The notes: a model not told the origin generated them from the letters alone. A stretch of DNA of 64,000 nucleotides from Roseovarius aestuarii (GCA_027214255.1 JAPWHL010000005.1:62001-126000), one strand, 5' to 3'. Positions 25,885 to 35,303 are shown, counted from the stretch's first letter. A program made the numbers and translations.

Positions 25885-26457
25885 TCACGTCTTGTGATTG
25901 ATCCGGGCGGCATGCCACCCGGCGGGGCCACAATGCAATTCGGTCAATGACAGGTTGTCGATTTTCTGGGCAAAGGCTTGATGGGCGGTGATCTGTCGGG
26001 CCATTTGGACCTGCGTCAGGATCGCGCCAAAATGGGATACGGCGACGATGTCGCGCCCGGGATATGCCTCAATCAAGCGGGCGACGGCGGCGTTGACACG
26101 GGCCAGCACCGCGTTCCAGCTTTCACCGCCGGGGGCAGCCAGATCGCCGGGCGTGTCCCAAAAGGCACGCAGGCGGTCAGGGTCGTCGACATTATCCCAA
26201 TGTTTCAGCTCCCAAGCACCGAAATGGATTTCGCGCAGGGCCGGATCGTCGGGCAGGCGCATGCGGGGGCCTTGCAGAGCATCTGCCGTGGCACGTGCGC
26301 GGCTCAGGTCGGATGAGATAACCAGCGCGTCGCGCGGCAGGGCGTTTTCCAGCCGGGCCAGATGGGCCGTGTCGCTCAGATCGGCGGGCAGGTCGCTCCA
26401 TCCGACCATGGATTTGGCATGGGTCGGGCCGTGTCGCACCCAGAAAAACCGGCTCAC
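25885..26457 (-). CDS. Histidine phosphatase family protein, probably alpha-ribazole phosphatase (CobC-like)
   Basis: A 190-residue phosphoglycerate-mutase-fold phosphatase: catalytic WVRHGPTH (His9 if numbered from the GTG start), SSDLSRARATADAL, REIHFGAWELKHWD and the second histidine in AVSHFGA. It starts at GTG overlapping the stop of cobU (GTGA). Coupling to cobU makes CobC, which removes phosphate from alpha-ribazole phosphate or adenosylcobalamin phosphate, the best guess. The much longer open frame upstream is inside cobU and is not used. Confidence 0.8.
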   Translation of the reverse strand: MSRFFWVRHGPTHAKSMVGWSDLPADLSDTAHLARLENALPRDALVISSDLSRARATADALQGPRMRLPDDPALREIHFGAWELKHWDNVDDPDRLRAFWDTPGDLAAPGGESWNAVLARVNAAVARLIEAYPGRDIVAVSHFGAILTQVQMARQITAHQAFAQKIDNLSLTELHCGPAGWHAARINHKT

Positions 26458-26975
26458 GGCAGTGATCCTTTCAGGACGAGTGGAAGTCCGGCAATGACCT
26501 GCACCACCAAATCGGCCTCGGCTGCCAGCCGTTGGTTCAACCGCCCTTGTGCACGCTGAAACTGTCGGGCCAGGGCATTCTCGGGTACGCCCGACAGGCC
26601 AACTTCGTTGCTGACCACCACCACCGGCGCGGGGCAGACATGCAGGGCGGCCATCAACGTATCGGTTTGTGCGGTCAGGTCGTGATCGGCCAGCAGGTGA
26701 TTGCTGAGCCATAGGGTGGCGCAATCCAGCAACACGACATCATCGCCAGCGACCCCGGCCAGAGCCGGTGTCAGGTCTAGGGGGGCCTCGATCGTGCGCC
26801 AATCAGGACCGCGCTGTGTGCGGTGCTCTTTGATTTTGGCGTGCATGTCTTCGTCAAACGCCTGCGCTGTCGCCACATAAACACGTGGGCGCGCAGTCTG
26901 CGTTACCAGCGTTTCCGCCCAGAGCGACTTGCCCGAGGCTGCGCCGCCCAGCACCAATGTCAGTTTCGGCAACAT
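26454..26975 (-). CDS. cobU: Adenosylcobinamide kinase/adenosylcobinamide-phosphate guanylyltransferase
   Basis: Also called CobP. Activates adenosylcobinamide to adenosylcobinamide-GDP in nucleotide-loop assembly of vitamin B12. The 173-residue protein has the P-loop GGAASGKS (10-17), the RVYVATAQAFDEDM strand with KIKEHRTQRGPDW, DCATLWLSN and VVSNEVGLSGVPENALARQF, all typical. I chose the ATG at 26975 with AAAGG about 12 bases upstream; the frame is open a further 34 codons. Divergent from rpoH2. The product supports B12 enzymes such as Ecm in this window. No cobalamin riboswitch is visible upstream. Confidence 0.93.
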   Translation of the reverse strand: MLPKLTLVLGGAASGKSLWAETLVTQTARPRVYVATAQAFDEDMHAKIKEHRTQRGPDWRTIEAPLDLTPALAGVAGDDVVLLDCATLWLSNHLLADHDLTAQTDTLMAALHVCPAPVVVVSNEVGLSGVPENALARQFQRAQGRLNQRLAAEADLVVQVIAGLPLVLKGSLP

Positions 26976-27082
26976 TTTTTTTTGAACCTTTTCGCGATCT
27001 GCTGCGTTTGTCCCGGCGTAGCACCTCAGGAATGGGCGGGAAAGAGCGCGCGTAACGACGTCAACACACCGGAGCACATGTC

Positions 27083-27961
27083 ATGTCACTGGACATACAA
27101 GACAGCCGCACATTGTCGCGCAAGGCGATGAAAGCCGAGATGCTGGATGCCGAAACCGAAGCGCAGCTGGCCTATGCGTGGCGCGATCACCGCGATGAAG
27201 AAGCCCTGCATCGATTGATTACCGCGTATATGCGTCTGGCCATCTCCATGGCGTCCAAGTTTCGCCGTTACGGCGCGCCGATGAACGATCTGATCCAAGA
27301 GGCGGGGCTGGGCCTGATGAAGGCGGCGGACAAGTTTGATCCGGATCGCGGCGTGCGGTTTTCGACTTATGCCGTCTGGTGGATCAAGGCCAGCGTGCAG
27401 GATTATGTCATGCGCAACTGGTCGATGGTGCGTACAGGGTCCACATCCTCGCAAAAGTCGTTGTTTTTCAACATGCGCCGCGTTCAGGCCCGGCTGGAAC
27501 GTGATGCCATGGCGCAAGGTGGCGAACTGGATGGATTTCAATTGCGCGAGATGATTGCCCAAGAAGTCGGTGTGCCCCTGCGCGATGTAGAAATGATGGC
27601 CGGACGGTTGGCTGGATCGGATTATTCGCTGAACGCCACGCAAAGTGCGGAGGACGAAGGGCGCGAATGGATCGATGCGTTAGAGGATGATTCACCGCAT
27701 GCCGAAGAATTGGTGCAGGCGGATCACGATCTGGCCGCGCTGCGGGGTTGGTTGTCCGAAGCGATGGGAAGGCTTAGCGCGCGAGAGCAACATATCGTGC
27801 GTGAACGTAAATTGCGGGACGAGCCGCGCACGCTGGAAAGTCTGGGAGATGAATTGAACCTCAGCAAAGAACGTGTGCGCCAGTTGGAAGTAGCCGCGTT
27901 TCAGAAAATGCGCCGGGCGCTGGAAGCAAAAGGGCCAGAGGTGCATAGCCTTTTGGTATGA
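27083..27961 (+). CDS. rpoH2: RNA polymerase sigma factor RpoH-II type
   Basis: A 292-residue sigma-32-family factor. Region 2 has DLIQEAGLGLMKAADKFDPDRGVRF and STYAVWWIKASVQDYVMRNWS. The RpoH box is QKSLFFNMRR (124-133), and region 4.2 has LGDELNLSKERVRQLEV. The N-terminus (SRTLSRKAMKAEMLDAE) and short region 1 resemble the second RpoH of Rhodobacter, which responds to singlet oxygen and oxidative stress, better than RpoH-I. In related species RpoH-II transcribes CcsR-type RNAs, and such an array is at 53.7 kb here. Confidence 0.92.
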   Translation: MSLDIQDSRTLSRKAMKAEMLDAETEAQLAYAWRDHRDEEALHRLITAYMRLAISMASKFRRYGAPMNDLIQEAGLGLMKAADKFDPDRGVRFSTYAVWWIKASVQDYVMRNWSMVRTGSTSSQKSLFFNMRRVQARLERDAMAQGGELDGFQLREMIAQEVGVPLRDVEMMAGRLAGSDYSLNATQSAEDEGREWIDALEDDSPHAEELVQADHDLAALRGWLSEAMGRLSAREQHIVRERKLRDEPRTLESLGDELNLSKERVRQLEVAAFQKMRRALEAKGPEVHSLLV

Positions 27962-28245
27962 TGTTTTGATCACGGGCGAAACGCATGCGCCTATCCCTCC
28001 CGCCCCGCCATGCAAGCGCCGATGGGTGCCAAGCGTCATCGCGCCGCGCTGAGCGATGAAATTTTGAAGCTTTCTTTGGTTAGAGCCAATAAAATCTGAA
28101 CCGATTCGGGCCATCGTCCCCTCTTGGTGGCGGACGCGCCTGTCGCGCGCACAGATCCTTGGTGTGCCTTTCAATCGGGCCGGTGGCCTTGTCACTGGCG
28201 GGGTGCGCACATACTGTCAGGCGCAGCTGATACCCGGAGGGCTCT

Positions 28246-29466
28246 ATGCTGACCTCGACACGAATTTTGCTGATCATCGGCGGTGGCATCGCCGCTTTCA
28301 AGTCGCTGGACCTGATCCGTCGCTTGCGCGAACGCGGCGCGGCGGTGACGCCTGTCTTGACGCGCGCGGGCACAGAATTTGTTACGCCGCTATCGGTGTC
28401 AGCCCTGGCCGGGCACAAAGTGTTTCAGCATCTTTTCGATCTGACAGACGAATCCGACATGGGCCATATTGAATTGAGCCGCAGTGCGGATCTGATCGTG
28501 GTTGCACCCGCAACTGCCGATTTGATGGCCAAGATGGCGGGTGGGCAGGCAGATGACCTGGCCTCGACCTTGTTGTTGGCCACTGACACGCCCGTGCTGA
28601 TTGCCCCGGCGATGAATGTGCGGATGTGGGAACACCCCGCGACCCAGCGCAACATCGCAACGTTAAAGGACGACGGCATCTTGTTTGTCGGACCCAATGA
28701 CGGTGACATGGCGTGCGGTGAACATGGTCCCGGCCGGATGTCCGAGCCGCTGGAAATTGTTGCCGCTATCGAGGCTGCTCTGGCGGGGCAGGAGACAGGT
28801 GTGAAAGGCCCAATGGCTGGGCGGCATGTGCTGGTCACATCGGGTCCCACGCATGAACCGATTGACCCGGTGCGCTATATCGCCAATCGCAGTTCCGGCG
28901 CGCAGGGCAGTGCGATTGGTGCCGCGCTTGCGGCGTTGGGTGCGACAGTTACGTTTATCACGGGCCCGGCGGATGTTCCGCCCCCTGCGGGTGTCAAAGT
29001 GGTGCGCGTCGAAACGGCCCAGCAGATGCAAGCGGCTGTAAACGCGGCCTTGCCCGCTGATGCGGCCGTGTTCGCGGCCGCCGTCGCCGACTGGCGTGTG
29101 GCCAGCGCCGGAACCAGCAAGATCAAGAAACAAGACGGTGCCTTGCCGGTTCTGGAATTTGCAGAAAACCCGGATATTTTGGCGCAGGTTGCGCAAATGC
29201 GCGCCGGGCGTCCCGGGCTTGTGGTGGGGTTTGCTGCCGAGACCGACGATGTGCTGGCCAATGCGACAGCCAAGCGGGCGCGTAAGGGATGTGACTGGAT
29301 CGTGGCCAATGATGTCAGTGCCCAAACCGGCATCATGGGGGGGGCAGAGAATGCCGTGACATTGATCACGGCAGAAGGCGCGCAAAGTTGGCCGCGCATG
29401 GGCAAGGATGCAGTGGCGCGTCAATTGGCCAGCCGGATCGCCGAGGCGCTGACCGGGGCGCAATAG
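28246..29466 (+). CDS. coaBC: Bifunctional phosphopantothenoylcysteine decarboxylase/phosphopantothenate-cysteine ligase
   Basis: Two consecutive steps of coenzyme A synthesis. The 406-residue protein has the FMN-dependent decarboxylase CoaC at 1-190 ([18 protein letters not shown], His74 in [37 protein letters not shown]) and the CTP-dependent ligase CoaB at about 190-406 ([24 protein letters not shown]). GGAGG lies five bases before the ATG. It begins a same-strand run through dut, the MoeB-like gene and the M3 peptidase. The 284 bases before it hold no gene I can support. Confidence 0.97.
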   Translation: MLTSTRILLIIGGGIAAFKSLDLIRRLRERGAAVTPVLTRAGTEFVTPLSVSALAGHKVFQHLFDLTDESDMGHIELSRSADLIVVAPATADLMAKMAGGQADDLASTLLLATDTPVLIAPAMNVRMWEHPATQRNIATLKDDGILFVGPNDGDMACGEHGPGRMSEPLEIVAAIEAALAGQETGVKGPMAGRHVLVTSGPTHEPIDPVRYIANRSSGAQGSAIGAALAALGATVTFITGPADVPPPAGVKVVRVETAQQMQAAVNAALPADAAVFAAAVADWRVASAGTSKIKKQDGALPVLEFAENPDILAQVAQMRAGRPGLVVGFAAETDDVLANATAKRARKGCDWIVANDVSAQTGIMGGAENAVTLITAEGAQSWPRMGKDAVARQLASRIAEALTGAQ

Positions 29467-29495
29467 GTATTTTTGGAAAGATGAAAGGGCGGGAT

Positions 29496-29960
29496 GTGGT
29501 CACACTGAACGTGGTTTGGGAGGCAGGAGCGGATAAGGCGCTGGGCCTGCCCCGGTATGAAACCGTCGGTGCGGCGGGGGCCGATCTGCGCGCGAATTTT
29601 GGCGAGGATGACCGGCAAGACGGTGTCACACTGGCCCCGGGTGCGCGGGCGCTGATCCCGACGGGTCTGCGTATGGCGGTGCCCGAGGGCTATGAGCTGC
29701 AACTGCGCCCGCGATCAGGCTTGGCCTTGAAATATGGAGTCACGCTGCTGAATGCACCGGGGACGATTGATTCGGACTATCGCGGGCCTGTGGGAGTGAT
29801 TGTGATGAATGCCGGGGATGCGCCGTTTCACATCTCCCATGGAGAGCGCATAGCGCAGATGGTTTTGGCGCCTGTCGTGCAGGCTTGTGTGACGGTGGTT
29901 GAGACGTTGACCGAAACCAGTCGCGGCGCGGGTGGTTTTGGGTCGACGGGGCGCGGCTGA
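29496..29960 (+). CDS. dut: dUTP diphosphatase
   Basis: Hydrolyses dUTP to dUMP, keeping uracil out of DNA and feeding dTMP synthesis. The trimeric dUTPase motifs are complete: [20 protein letters not shown], the [12 protein letters not shown] motif with catalytic aspartate, [11 protein letters not shown] and the C-terminal glycine-rich [10 protein letters not shown] arm. The GTG at 29496 gives 154 residues and has GAAAGG seven bases upstream; an ATG at 29481 is an alternative. The leader coincides with a copy of the recurrent GGTATTTTT...AAGATGAAAG motif. The stop overlaps the next gene (TGATG). Confidence 0.94.
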   Translation: MVTLNVVWEAGADKALGLPRYETVGAAGADLRANFGEDDRQDGVTLAPGARALIPTGLRMAVPEGYELQLRPRSGLALKYGVTLLNAPGTIDSDYRGPVGVIVMNAGDAPFHISHGERIAQMVLAPVVQACVTVVETLTETSRGAGGFGSTGRG

Positions 29961-31015
29961 TGGCGTTGGTGCTGCTTTTGGCGGGCGGCTTGCTGGCGTT
30001 GGGGGCCTTGCTGGGCACGCCGTGGTCATTGCGTTGGGCAATGCTTGGCGTGTTGTGGCTGGCCGTGACAGTGCTGCATCTGACCCTGCCGGACGGATCG
30101 GCCTTGCGATTGGCAACGGGGGGCAGTGCCGCGCCTTGGCTGTTGCTGGGCGGGTTCGGCATGGTGTTCTTGATCTATCGGCAGGGCCTGCGGTGGTTGC
30201 GCGCGCGTGCGCACCCCGCAGCCGCTATGGCCGATACGCCAAAGGGCAGCTTTTCTGAGGCCGAGCTGGAGCGCTATGCCCGTCATATCGTGTTGCGCGA
30301 GGTCGGAGGGCCGGGCCAGAAGGCGTTGAAAAATGCACGCGTACTGGTGATCGGCGCGGGCGGCCTGGGCGCGCCGGTGATGACCTATCTGGCGGCGGCA
30401 GGGGTGGGCACCATCGGTGTTGTTGATGACGATTTGGTCGATCTGTCAAACCTTCAGCGGCAAGTCATTCACCGAGATGCGGACATTGGCGTGCCAAAGG
30501 TGCGTTCGGCTGCCGCCGCGATCCGTGCGATCAACCCTTTTGTTACCGTGCGTCCCTATCAGCGCCGTCTGACCGAAGATATCGCAGCGCAGCTGTTTGG
30601 CGATTATGACATAATTCTGGATGGTACCGACAATTTCGACACCCGCTATTTGGTGAATCGCGCCGCCGTTGCACAGCGCAAGCCGCTGATTTCGGGGGCG
30701 CTGGCGCAGTGGGAAGGGCAGTTGAGCATCTTTGACCCAGCCCAAGGGGCGCCGTGCTATGAGTGTATTTTCCCCACCCGTCCCGCCGAAGGGCTGGTGC
30801 CGTCCTGTGCCGAGGCAGGTGTTATGGGGCCATTGCCGGGGGTGATTGGCGCGATGATGGCCGGCGAAGCGATCAAGCTGATTACCGGGGCGGGCGCACC
30901 GCTGCGCGGCACTTTGCTGATTTATGATGGTCTATACGCCGATGCGCGGCGCATGACCTTGAAACCCCGCGCCGACTGCGCGGTTTGCGGGACATCCGCG
31001 AAGGAGACGACATGA
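29960..31015 (+). CDS. MoeB/ThiF-family adenylyltransferase with N-terminal membrane segments
   Basis: An E1-like adenylating enzyme of 351 residues that activates ubiquitin-fold sulfur carrier proteins such as MoaD or ThiS. The Rossmann core has VLVIGAGGLGAPVMTYLAAAGVG, DLSNLQRQVIHRDADIG and DGTDNFDTRYL; zinc cysteines are CYEC and CAVC. Unlike MoeB (about 250 residues), the first 80 residues are hydrophobic with two to three probable membrane helices, so the enzyme is probably tethered to the membrane. The catalytic-cysteine region (PSCAEAGVMGPLPG) is retained. Partner unknown. One-base overlap with dut and ATGA overlap with the peptidase. Confidence 0.88.
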   Translation: MALVLLLAGGLLALGALLGTPWSLRWAMLGVLWLAVTVLHLTLPDGSALRLATGGSAAPWLLLGGFGMVFLIYRQGLRWLRARAHPAAAMADTPKGSFSEAELERYARHIVLREVGGPGQKALKNARVLVIGAGGLGAPVMTYLAAAGVGTIGVVDDDLVDLSNLQRQVIHRDADIGVPKVRSAAAAIRAINPFVTVRPYQRRLTEDIAAQLFGDYDIILDGTDNFDTRYLVNRAAVAQRKPLISGALAQWEGQLSIFDPAQGAPCYECIFPTRPAEGLVPSCAEAGVMGPLPGVIGAMMAGEAIKLITGAGAPLRGTLLIYDGLYADARRMTLKPRADCAVCGTSAKETT

Positions 31016-33024
31016 CCAACCCATTGCTGAGCGATTGGACCGGACCGTTTCAAATGGCCCCGTTTGATCGGATTGACGATGCCGATTTCGCGCCCGCACT
31101 GGATATCGCTCTGACCCAAGCGAAGGCCGACATCACGGCAATTGCCCAAGCCGCTGACGCGCCGACATTTGCCAACACGATTGAGGCGCTGGAAGGGGCG
31201 GGCGGGGCATTGGACAAAGTGCTGTCCGTCTTTTTCACGCTGGCCGGTGCCGACAGCAATCCGGTGAGGCAGTCCTTGCAACGTGATTTTGCGCCGAAAC
31301 TGGCGGCATATTCGTCATGGGTGACAGGGCAAAAGGCATTATTTGAGCGCATTGAAGTGCTGTGGCGGGCGCGCGATACGCTGAATCTGACGGATGAACA
31401 GGCGCGCGTTTTGATGTTGACCCACCGCCGGTTCTTGCGCGCAGGGGCCGCGCTGATCGGTGACGATGAGGCGCGCATGAAGGCGGTGATGGCACGGCTG
31501 GCCGAACTGGGCACGGCATTTACCCAGAACCTTCTGGCGGATGAATCCGCGTGGCATATGGAATTGAATGAGGCCGATCTGGAAGGGTTGCCCGACTTTC
31601 TTGTAGAGGCTGCGCGCGATGCGGGCGCTGAAAAGCGGCAGGATGGGCCGGTGATTACGTTGTCGCGGTCGTTGATCGTGCCATTCTTGCAATTCTCGCC
31701 GCGTCGCGATCTGCGCGAAAAGGCGTTTCGGGCGTGGGCCGCACGGGGTGCGAATGGTGGCGAGACGGACAACCGGGAAATTGCCGCCGAAACGCTGGCC
31801 TTGCGCGCCGAGCGGGCGGCCCTGTTGGGCTATGACAGTTTTGCCGCGTTCAAACTGGAAACCGAGATGGCCAAGACCCCCGGTGCAGTGCGCGATTTGT
31901 TGATGCAGGTCTGGGCCCCCGCCCGCGCGCAGGCCGATGCAGACGCCAAGACGTTAAGCGACATGATGCGCGCGGATGGGATCAATGATGATCTGGCCCC
32001 GTGGGATTGGCGGTACTACGCGGAAAAACGCCGTCAGACTGAGCATGATCTGGATGAGACCGAGTTGAAGCCATACTTGCAACTGGACCGGATGATCGAA
32101 GCGGCGTTCGAATGTGCCAACCGCCTGTTCGGGTTGGAATTTGCGCCGATTGACGCGCCGCTTTATCACCCCGATTGCCGTGCATGGGAGGTCACGCGCG
32201 CAGGTCGCCATGTGGCGGTGTTTATCGGGGACTACTTTGCGCGATCCTCAAAACGGTCGGGGGCGTGGTGTTCGGCGATGCGTGGGCAGGCAAAGATGCC
32301 AAAGGCGCAGGGACCGGTGGTGATTAATGTGTGTAATTTCGCACGCGCGACCCCGGCACTGCTCAGCTATGATGACGCGCGCACGTTGTTTCACGAATTC
32401 GGCCACGCCCTGCATCAAATGCTGTCGGATGTGACCTATGAAAGCGTCAGCGGCACGTCCGTGGCGCGCGATTTCGTCGAACTGCCCAGCCAGTTGTTTG
32501 AACACTGGTTGGAGGTGCCCGAAGTGCTGGCGGAGTTTGCCACACATGCCGATACCGGCGCGCCGATGCCCAAGTCATTGCTGGACAAGGTGCTGGCCGC
32601 TGCGACGTTTGATATGGGTTTTCAGACGGTAGAATATGTCGCCTCGGCCTTGGTTGATCTCAACTTTCACGAAGGCACGCCGCCCGAGGATCCGATGGCC
32701 CGCCAAGCCGAGGTTTTGACCGAAATCGGCATGCCTGACGCCATCACCATGCGCCACGCAACGCCACAGTTTGCGCATGTGTTCGCCGGGGATGGCTATT
32801 CCTCAGGGTATTACAGCTATATGTGGTCCGAGGTGATGGACGCCGACGCGTTTGCCGCGTTTGAAGAGGCCGGCGGCCCGTTTGATCCAGAGCGCGCCAA
32901 GGCGTTGGAGGCCCACATCCTGTCGCGTGGCGGGTCAGAAGATGCCGAGGCGCTTTATCTTAAATTCCGGGGGCGCTTGCCAGGGGTCGAGGCCCTGCTG
33001 AAGGGGCGCGGCTTGGCCGCCTGA
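31012..33024 (+). CDS. M3-family zinc oligopeptidase (oligopeptidase A/Dcp type)
   Basis: A 670-residue thimet-like metallopeptidase that degrades short peptides in the cytoplasm. The zinc motif is HEFGH (461-465), with the downstream glutamate in the DFVELPSQLFEHW segment, and the C-terminal YSSGYYSYMWSEVMDADAF motif is present. The start ATG at 31012 has AAGGAG five bases upstream and overlaps the previous stop. No signal peptide. OpdA (PrlC) and Dcp are not reliably separable by inspection. Confidence 0.94.
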   Translation: MTNPLLSDWTGPFQMAPFDRIDDADFAPALDIALTQAKADITAIAQAADAPTFANTIEALEGAGGALDKVLSVFFTLAGADSNPVRQSLQRDFAPKLAAYSSWVTGQKALFERIEVLWRARDTLNLTDEQARVLMLTHRRFLRAGAALIGDDEARMKAVMARLAELGTAFTQNLLADESAWHMELNEADLEGLPDFLVEAARDAGAEKRQDGPVITLSRSLIVPFLQFSPRRDLREKAFRAWAARGANGGETDNREIAAETLALRAERAALLGYDSFAAFKLETEMAKTPGAVRDLLMQVWAPARAQADADAKTLSDMMRADGINDDLAPWDWRYYAEKRRQTEHDLDETELKPYLQLDRMIEAAFECANRLFGLEFAPIDAPLYHPDCRAWEVTRAGRHVAVFIGDYFARSSKRSGAWCSAMRGQAKMPKAQGPVVINVCNFARATPALLSYDDARTLFHEFGHALHQMLSDVTYESVSGTSVARDFVELPSQLFEHWLEVPEVLAEFATHADTGAPMPKSLLDKVLAAATFDMGFQTVEYVASALVDLNFHEGTPPEDPMARQAEVLTEIGMPDAITMRHATPQFAHVFAGDGYSSGYYSYMWSEVMDADAFAAFEEAGGPFDPERAKALEAHILSRGGSEDAEALYLKFRGRLPGVEALLKGRGLAA

Positions 33025-33120
33025 ACGCATGCAAGGAATGTGTCGCGGGATCGGGTTGCGTCGTCTATTGCGCCACGCGGTCCCATGCTGCATGATTTGG
33101 CATAAGCCGGGAGAGGGATA

Positions 33121-33576
33121 ATGCGCAAATTCATGGTCGTTCTGGACGACAGCCGCGAATGCCTGAACGCGATGCGTTTTGCCGCAATGCGGGCGTCGCA
33201 CACGCAAGGGGGCGTCACCGTTTTGTCGGTGATCCCGCCGGATGAATTCAATCACTGGATCGGTGTGGGCGACATCATGCGAGAGGAAAGCCGCGAAAGA
33301 ATCGAGGCCCATTTTGAGGTCTTCGCGAAATGGATGCGCGACAAGCAGGGCGTCGACCCAGAATTGGTGATCCGCGAAGGAGAGCCGGTGGCCGAGATCA
33401 TCGCGCAGGTCAATGATGATCCAGAAGTCGGGGTTCTGGTTCTTGGCGCGGCAACTGACCGCAAGGGGCCGGGGCCATTGGTGACGCAATTGACCAAGAA
33501 CGTCGCGTCAATGCCGATCCCGATCACGATTGTGCCGGGCGATCTGAGTAAAGAGCGACTAGAGGCGATTACCTAG
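33121..33576 (+). CDS. Universal stress protein (UspA family)
   Basis: A single 151-residue Usp domain. It begins KFMVVLDDSRECLNAMRFA, and the C-terminal nucleotide-binding stretch (VLVLGAATDRKGPGPLV) departs from the classical G-2x-G-9x-G(S/T) pattern. The middle (GDIMREESRERIEAHFEVFAKWMRDKQG) is helical. Function in stress survival is by family; the ligand is unknown. Monocistronic, with GGGAGAGG upstream of the ATG. It precedes nfu by 99 bases. Confidence 0.9.
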   Translation: MRKFMVVLDDSRECLNAMRFAAMRASHTQGGVTVLSVIPPDEFNHWIGVGDIMREESRERIEAHFEVFAKWMRDKQGVDPELVIREGEPVAEIIAQVNDDPEVGVLVLGAATDRKGPGPLVTQLTKNVASMPIPITIVPGDLSKERLEAIT

Positions 33577-33675
33577 GGGCTGTCTTGGTGATCACAGTTT
33601 AGAATCGTTCCAAACCTTGACACCGCGCCGGACGGGGATCATATCAGTGGGGCGCATCATCAGAGGCTGTTTTTC

Positions 33676-34239
33676 ATGTTCATCCAGACCGAATCCACTC
33701 CCAACCCTGCTACGTTGAAATTCCTGCCCGGGCAGACGGTACTGCCGACAGGCACGGCGGATTTCCCATCGGCAGAAAACGCTGGCATGTCCCCCTTGGC
33801 GTCGCGCATCTTTGCGGTCGAGGGTGTGTCAGGCGTGTTTTTTGGAACGGATTTTGTCACTGTGACAAAGGCCGATTTGATTGAATGGGACCATGTGAAA
33901 CCGGCCATTCTGGGCGCAATCATGGAGCATTTTCAATCCGGTCAACCCGTCATGGGCGATGGTGAACAGGCCGCATCTGGCCATGCCGATCACAGCGGCG
34001 AGGATTCCGAAATTGTTGGCCAGATCAAAGAATTGCTGGACACGCGGGTTCGCCCCGCGGTGGCGCAGGACGGCGGCGACATCACATTTCACGGGTTTGA
34101 TCGCGGCGTTGTTTACCTGCACATGCAAGGCGCATGCGCCGGCTGCCCTTCTTCGACCGTTACGTTGAAGATGGGGATCGAGAATTTGCTGCGCCACTAC
34201 ATCCCCGAAGTGACCGAGGTGCGCCCTGTCGGTGTCTGA
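33676..34239 (+). CDS. NifU-family Fe-S carrier (Nfu type)
   Basis: A 187-residue scaffold or carrier for iron-sulfur cluster delivery. It has an N-terminal Nfu_N domain (MFIQTESTPNPATLKFLPG to residue 90) and a C-terminal NifU-like domain with the cluster-binding CAGC (Cys154, Cys157) after VRPAVAQDGGDITF. This is the mitochondrial-Nfu1-like form common in alphaproteobacteria. Its 3' end overlaps tsaB by eight bases; nfu-tsaB-rimI is a typical Rhodobacterales cluster. Confidence 0.95.
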   Translation: MFIQTESTPNPATLKFLPGQTVLPTGTADFPSAENAGMSPLASRIFAVEGVSGVFFGTDFVTVTKADLIEWDHVKPAILGAIMEHFQSGQPVMGDGEQAASGHADHSGEDSEIVGQIKELLDTRVRPAVAQDGGDITFHGFDRGVVYLHMQGACAGCPSSTVTLKMGIENLLRHYIPEVTEVRPVGV

Positions 34240-34897
34240 CCCGTTAATATTGGGGGTGGACACATCCGGCGCGTATTGCAGTGCGGTTTTGCTTAGCGGC
34301 GGCACGGTTTTATCGGACGTATATGAAACAATGACCAAAGGTCAGGCCGAGGCGCTGTTTCCTCTGCTGGACGATTTGGTGACGCGTGGTGGTGCGACAT
34401 GGCGTGATTTGTCGGCCATAGGGGTGGGCACCGGGCCGGGCAATTTTACCGGCATACGGATTGCAGTGTCGGGGATGCGCGGGCTGGGTCTGGCGCTGCA
34501 GGTGCCTGTCGTTGGTGTCACCTTGCTAGAGGCATTGGCCCATGACACATCCGGGCCGGTTTTGGCCAGCATTGCCGCGCCACGCGGGCAGGCCTATGTG
34601 CAGGGGCATCGCATGGCCGCACAGATTGCACCCGCACTGGTCAATATTGACGATCTGTCGCCCGATCTGGTCGAGCCGGGCCTTGTGTCTATCGGCTCGG
34701 CAGGGGCCGAGATCGCAGCGCATTTGGGCATTCCGCACGAGCCCGCCGCCTATGCACCCGGATCGGCGATTGCGCGTATCGCGGCCCTTCGCTGGCAGGA
34801 TGCAGCACCACCGCCAGCCGTGCCATTCTACCTGAAATCCGCAGATGCGGCCCCTGCACGTGATGCGCCCCCCGTGATCCTTGATGATCACTGCTAA
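34232..34897 (+). CDS. tsaB: tRNA threonylcarbamoyladenosine biosynthesis protein TsaB
   Basis: Partner of TsaD in making t6A at tRNA position 37. The 221-residue protein has the ASKHA-type start (ILGVDTSGAYCSAVLL), MTKGQAEALFPLLDDL and the family signature GVGTGPGNFTGIRIAVSGMRGL. It starts at GTG inside the end of nfu. The t6A-forming TsaC/Sua5 enzyme is also in this window at 41 kb. Confidence 0.93.
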   Translation: MSDPLILGVDTSGAYCSAVLLSGGTVLSDVYETMTKGQAEALFPLLDDLVTRGGATWRDLSAIGVGTGPGNFTGIRIAVSGMRGLGLALQVPVVGVTLLEALAHDTSGPVLASIAAPRGQAYVQGHRMAAQIAPALVNIDDLSPDLVEPGLVSIGSAGAEIAAHLGIPHEPAAYAPGSAIARIAALRWQDAAPPPAVPFYLKSADAAPARDAPPVILDDHC

Positions 34898-35303
34898 GGT
34901 CATGGCGCAGGTCCACGCCCAAGCCTACGCCGGGCAAGGGCGCGGGTGGAGCGAGGCCGAGTTTGCCGCCCTGTTGACAGGTCCGGGCATTCTGACCCTT
35001 GGTGATGCGCGCGGTTTCATCCTGTCACGGCAGGTTCTGGACGAAGGTGAGGTTCTGACCCTCGTCACGGATCCGGCATATCGCCGCCAAGGGATCGCGC
35101 GCAGGATGTTGGCGCTAAGCGAAGAGAAACTGTATCTTCAGGGGGCAACCCGCCAGTTTCTAGAGGTAGCAGCAGGCAACACGCCCGCCCGAGCGCTCTA
35201 TGCAGAGTCGGGTTATGCGCAAATAGGGTTGCGGCGTGGATATTACGCCCTGCCTGACGGCAGCCGCGATGATGCGGTGATCCTGCAAAAGACACTCGGA
35301 TGA
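34884..35303 (+). CDS. GNAT acetyltransferase, RimI-like
   Basis: A 139-residue GNAT domain with the acetyl-CoA loop YRRQGIARRMLALSEE and the C-terminal RALYAESGYAQIGLRRGYY pattern of RimI, which acetylates the N-terminus of ribosomal protein S18. Position directly after tsaB (14-base overlap) is where rimI usually lies. The N-terminus is shorter and more divergent than E. coli RimI. The start is ATG at 34884; the preceding TTG is less likely. Confidence 0.82.
   Translation: MITAKVMAQVHAQAYAGQGRGWSEAEFAALLTGPGILTLGDARGFILSRQVLDEGEVLTLVTDPAYRRQGIARRMLALSEEKLYLQGATRQFLEVAAGNTPARALYAESGYAQIGLRRGYYALPDGSRDDAVILQKTLG

Noticed and set aside
26458..26724. N-terminal extension of the histidine phosphatase
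   Set aside because: These codons lie inside cobU in another frame and do not look like protein; the GTG at 26457 is coupled to the cobU stop.
26983..27012. TGAACC as the -35 of an RpoE-type promoter for rpoH2
   Set aside because: At the expected 18-base spacing the -10 would read TTTGTC, a poor match.
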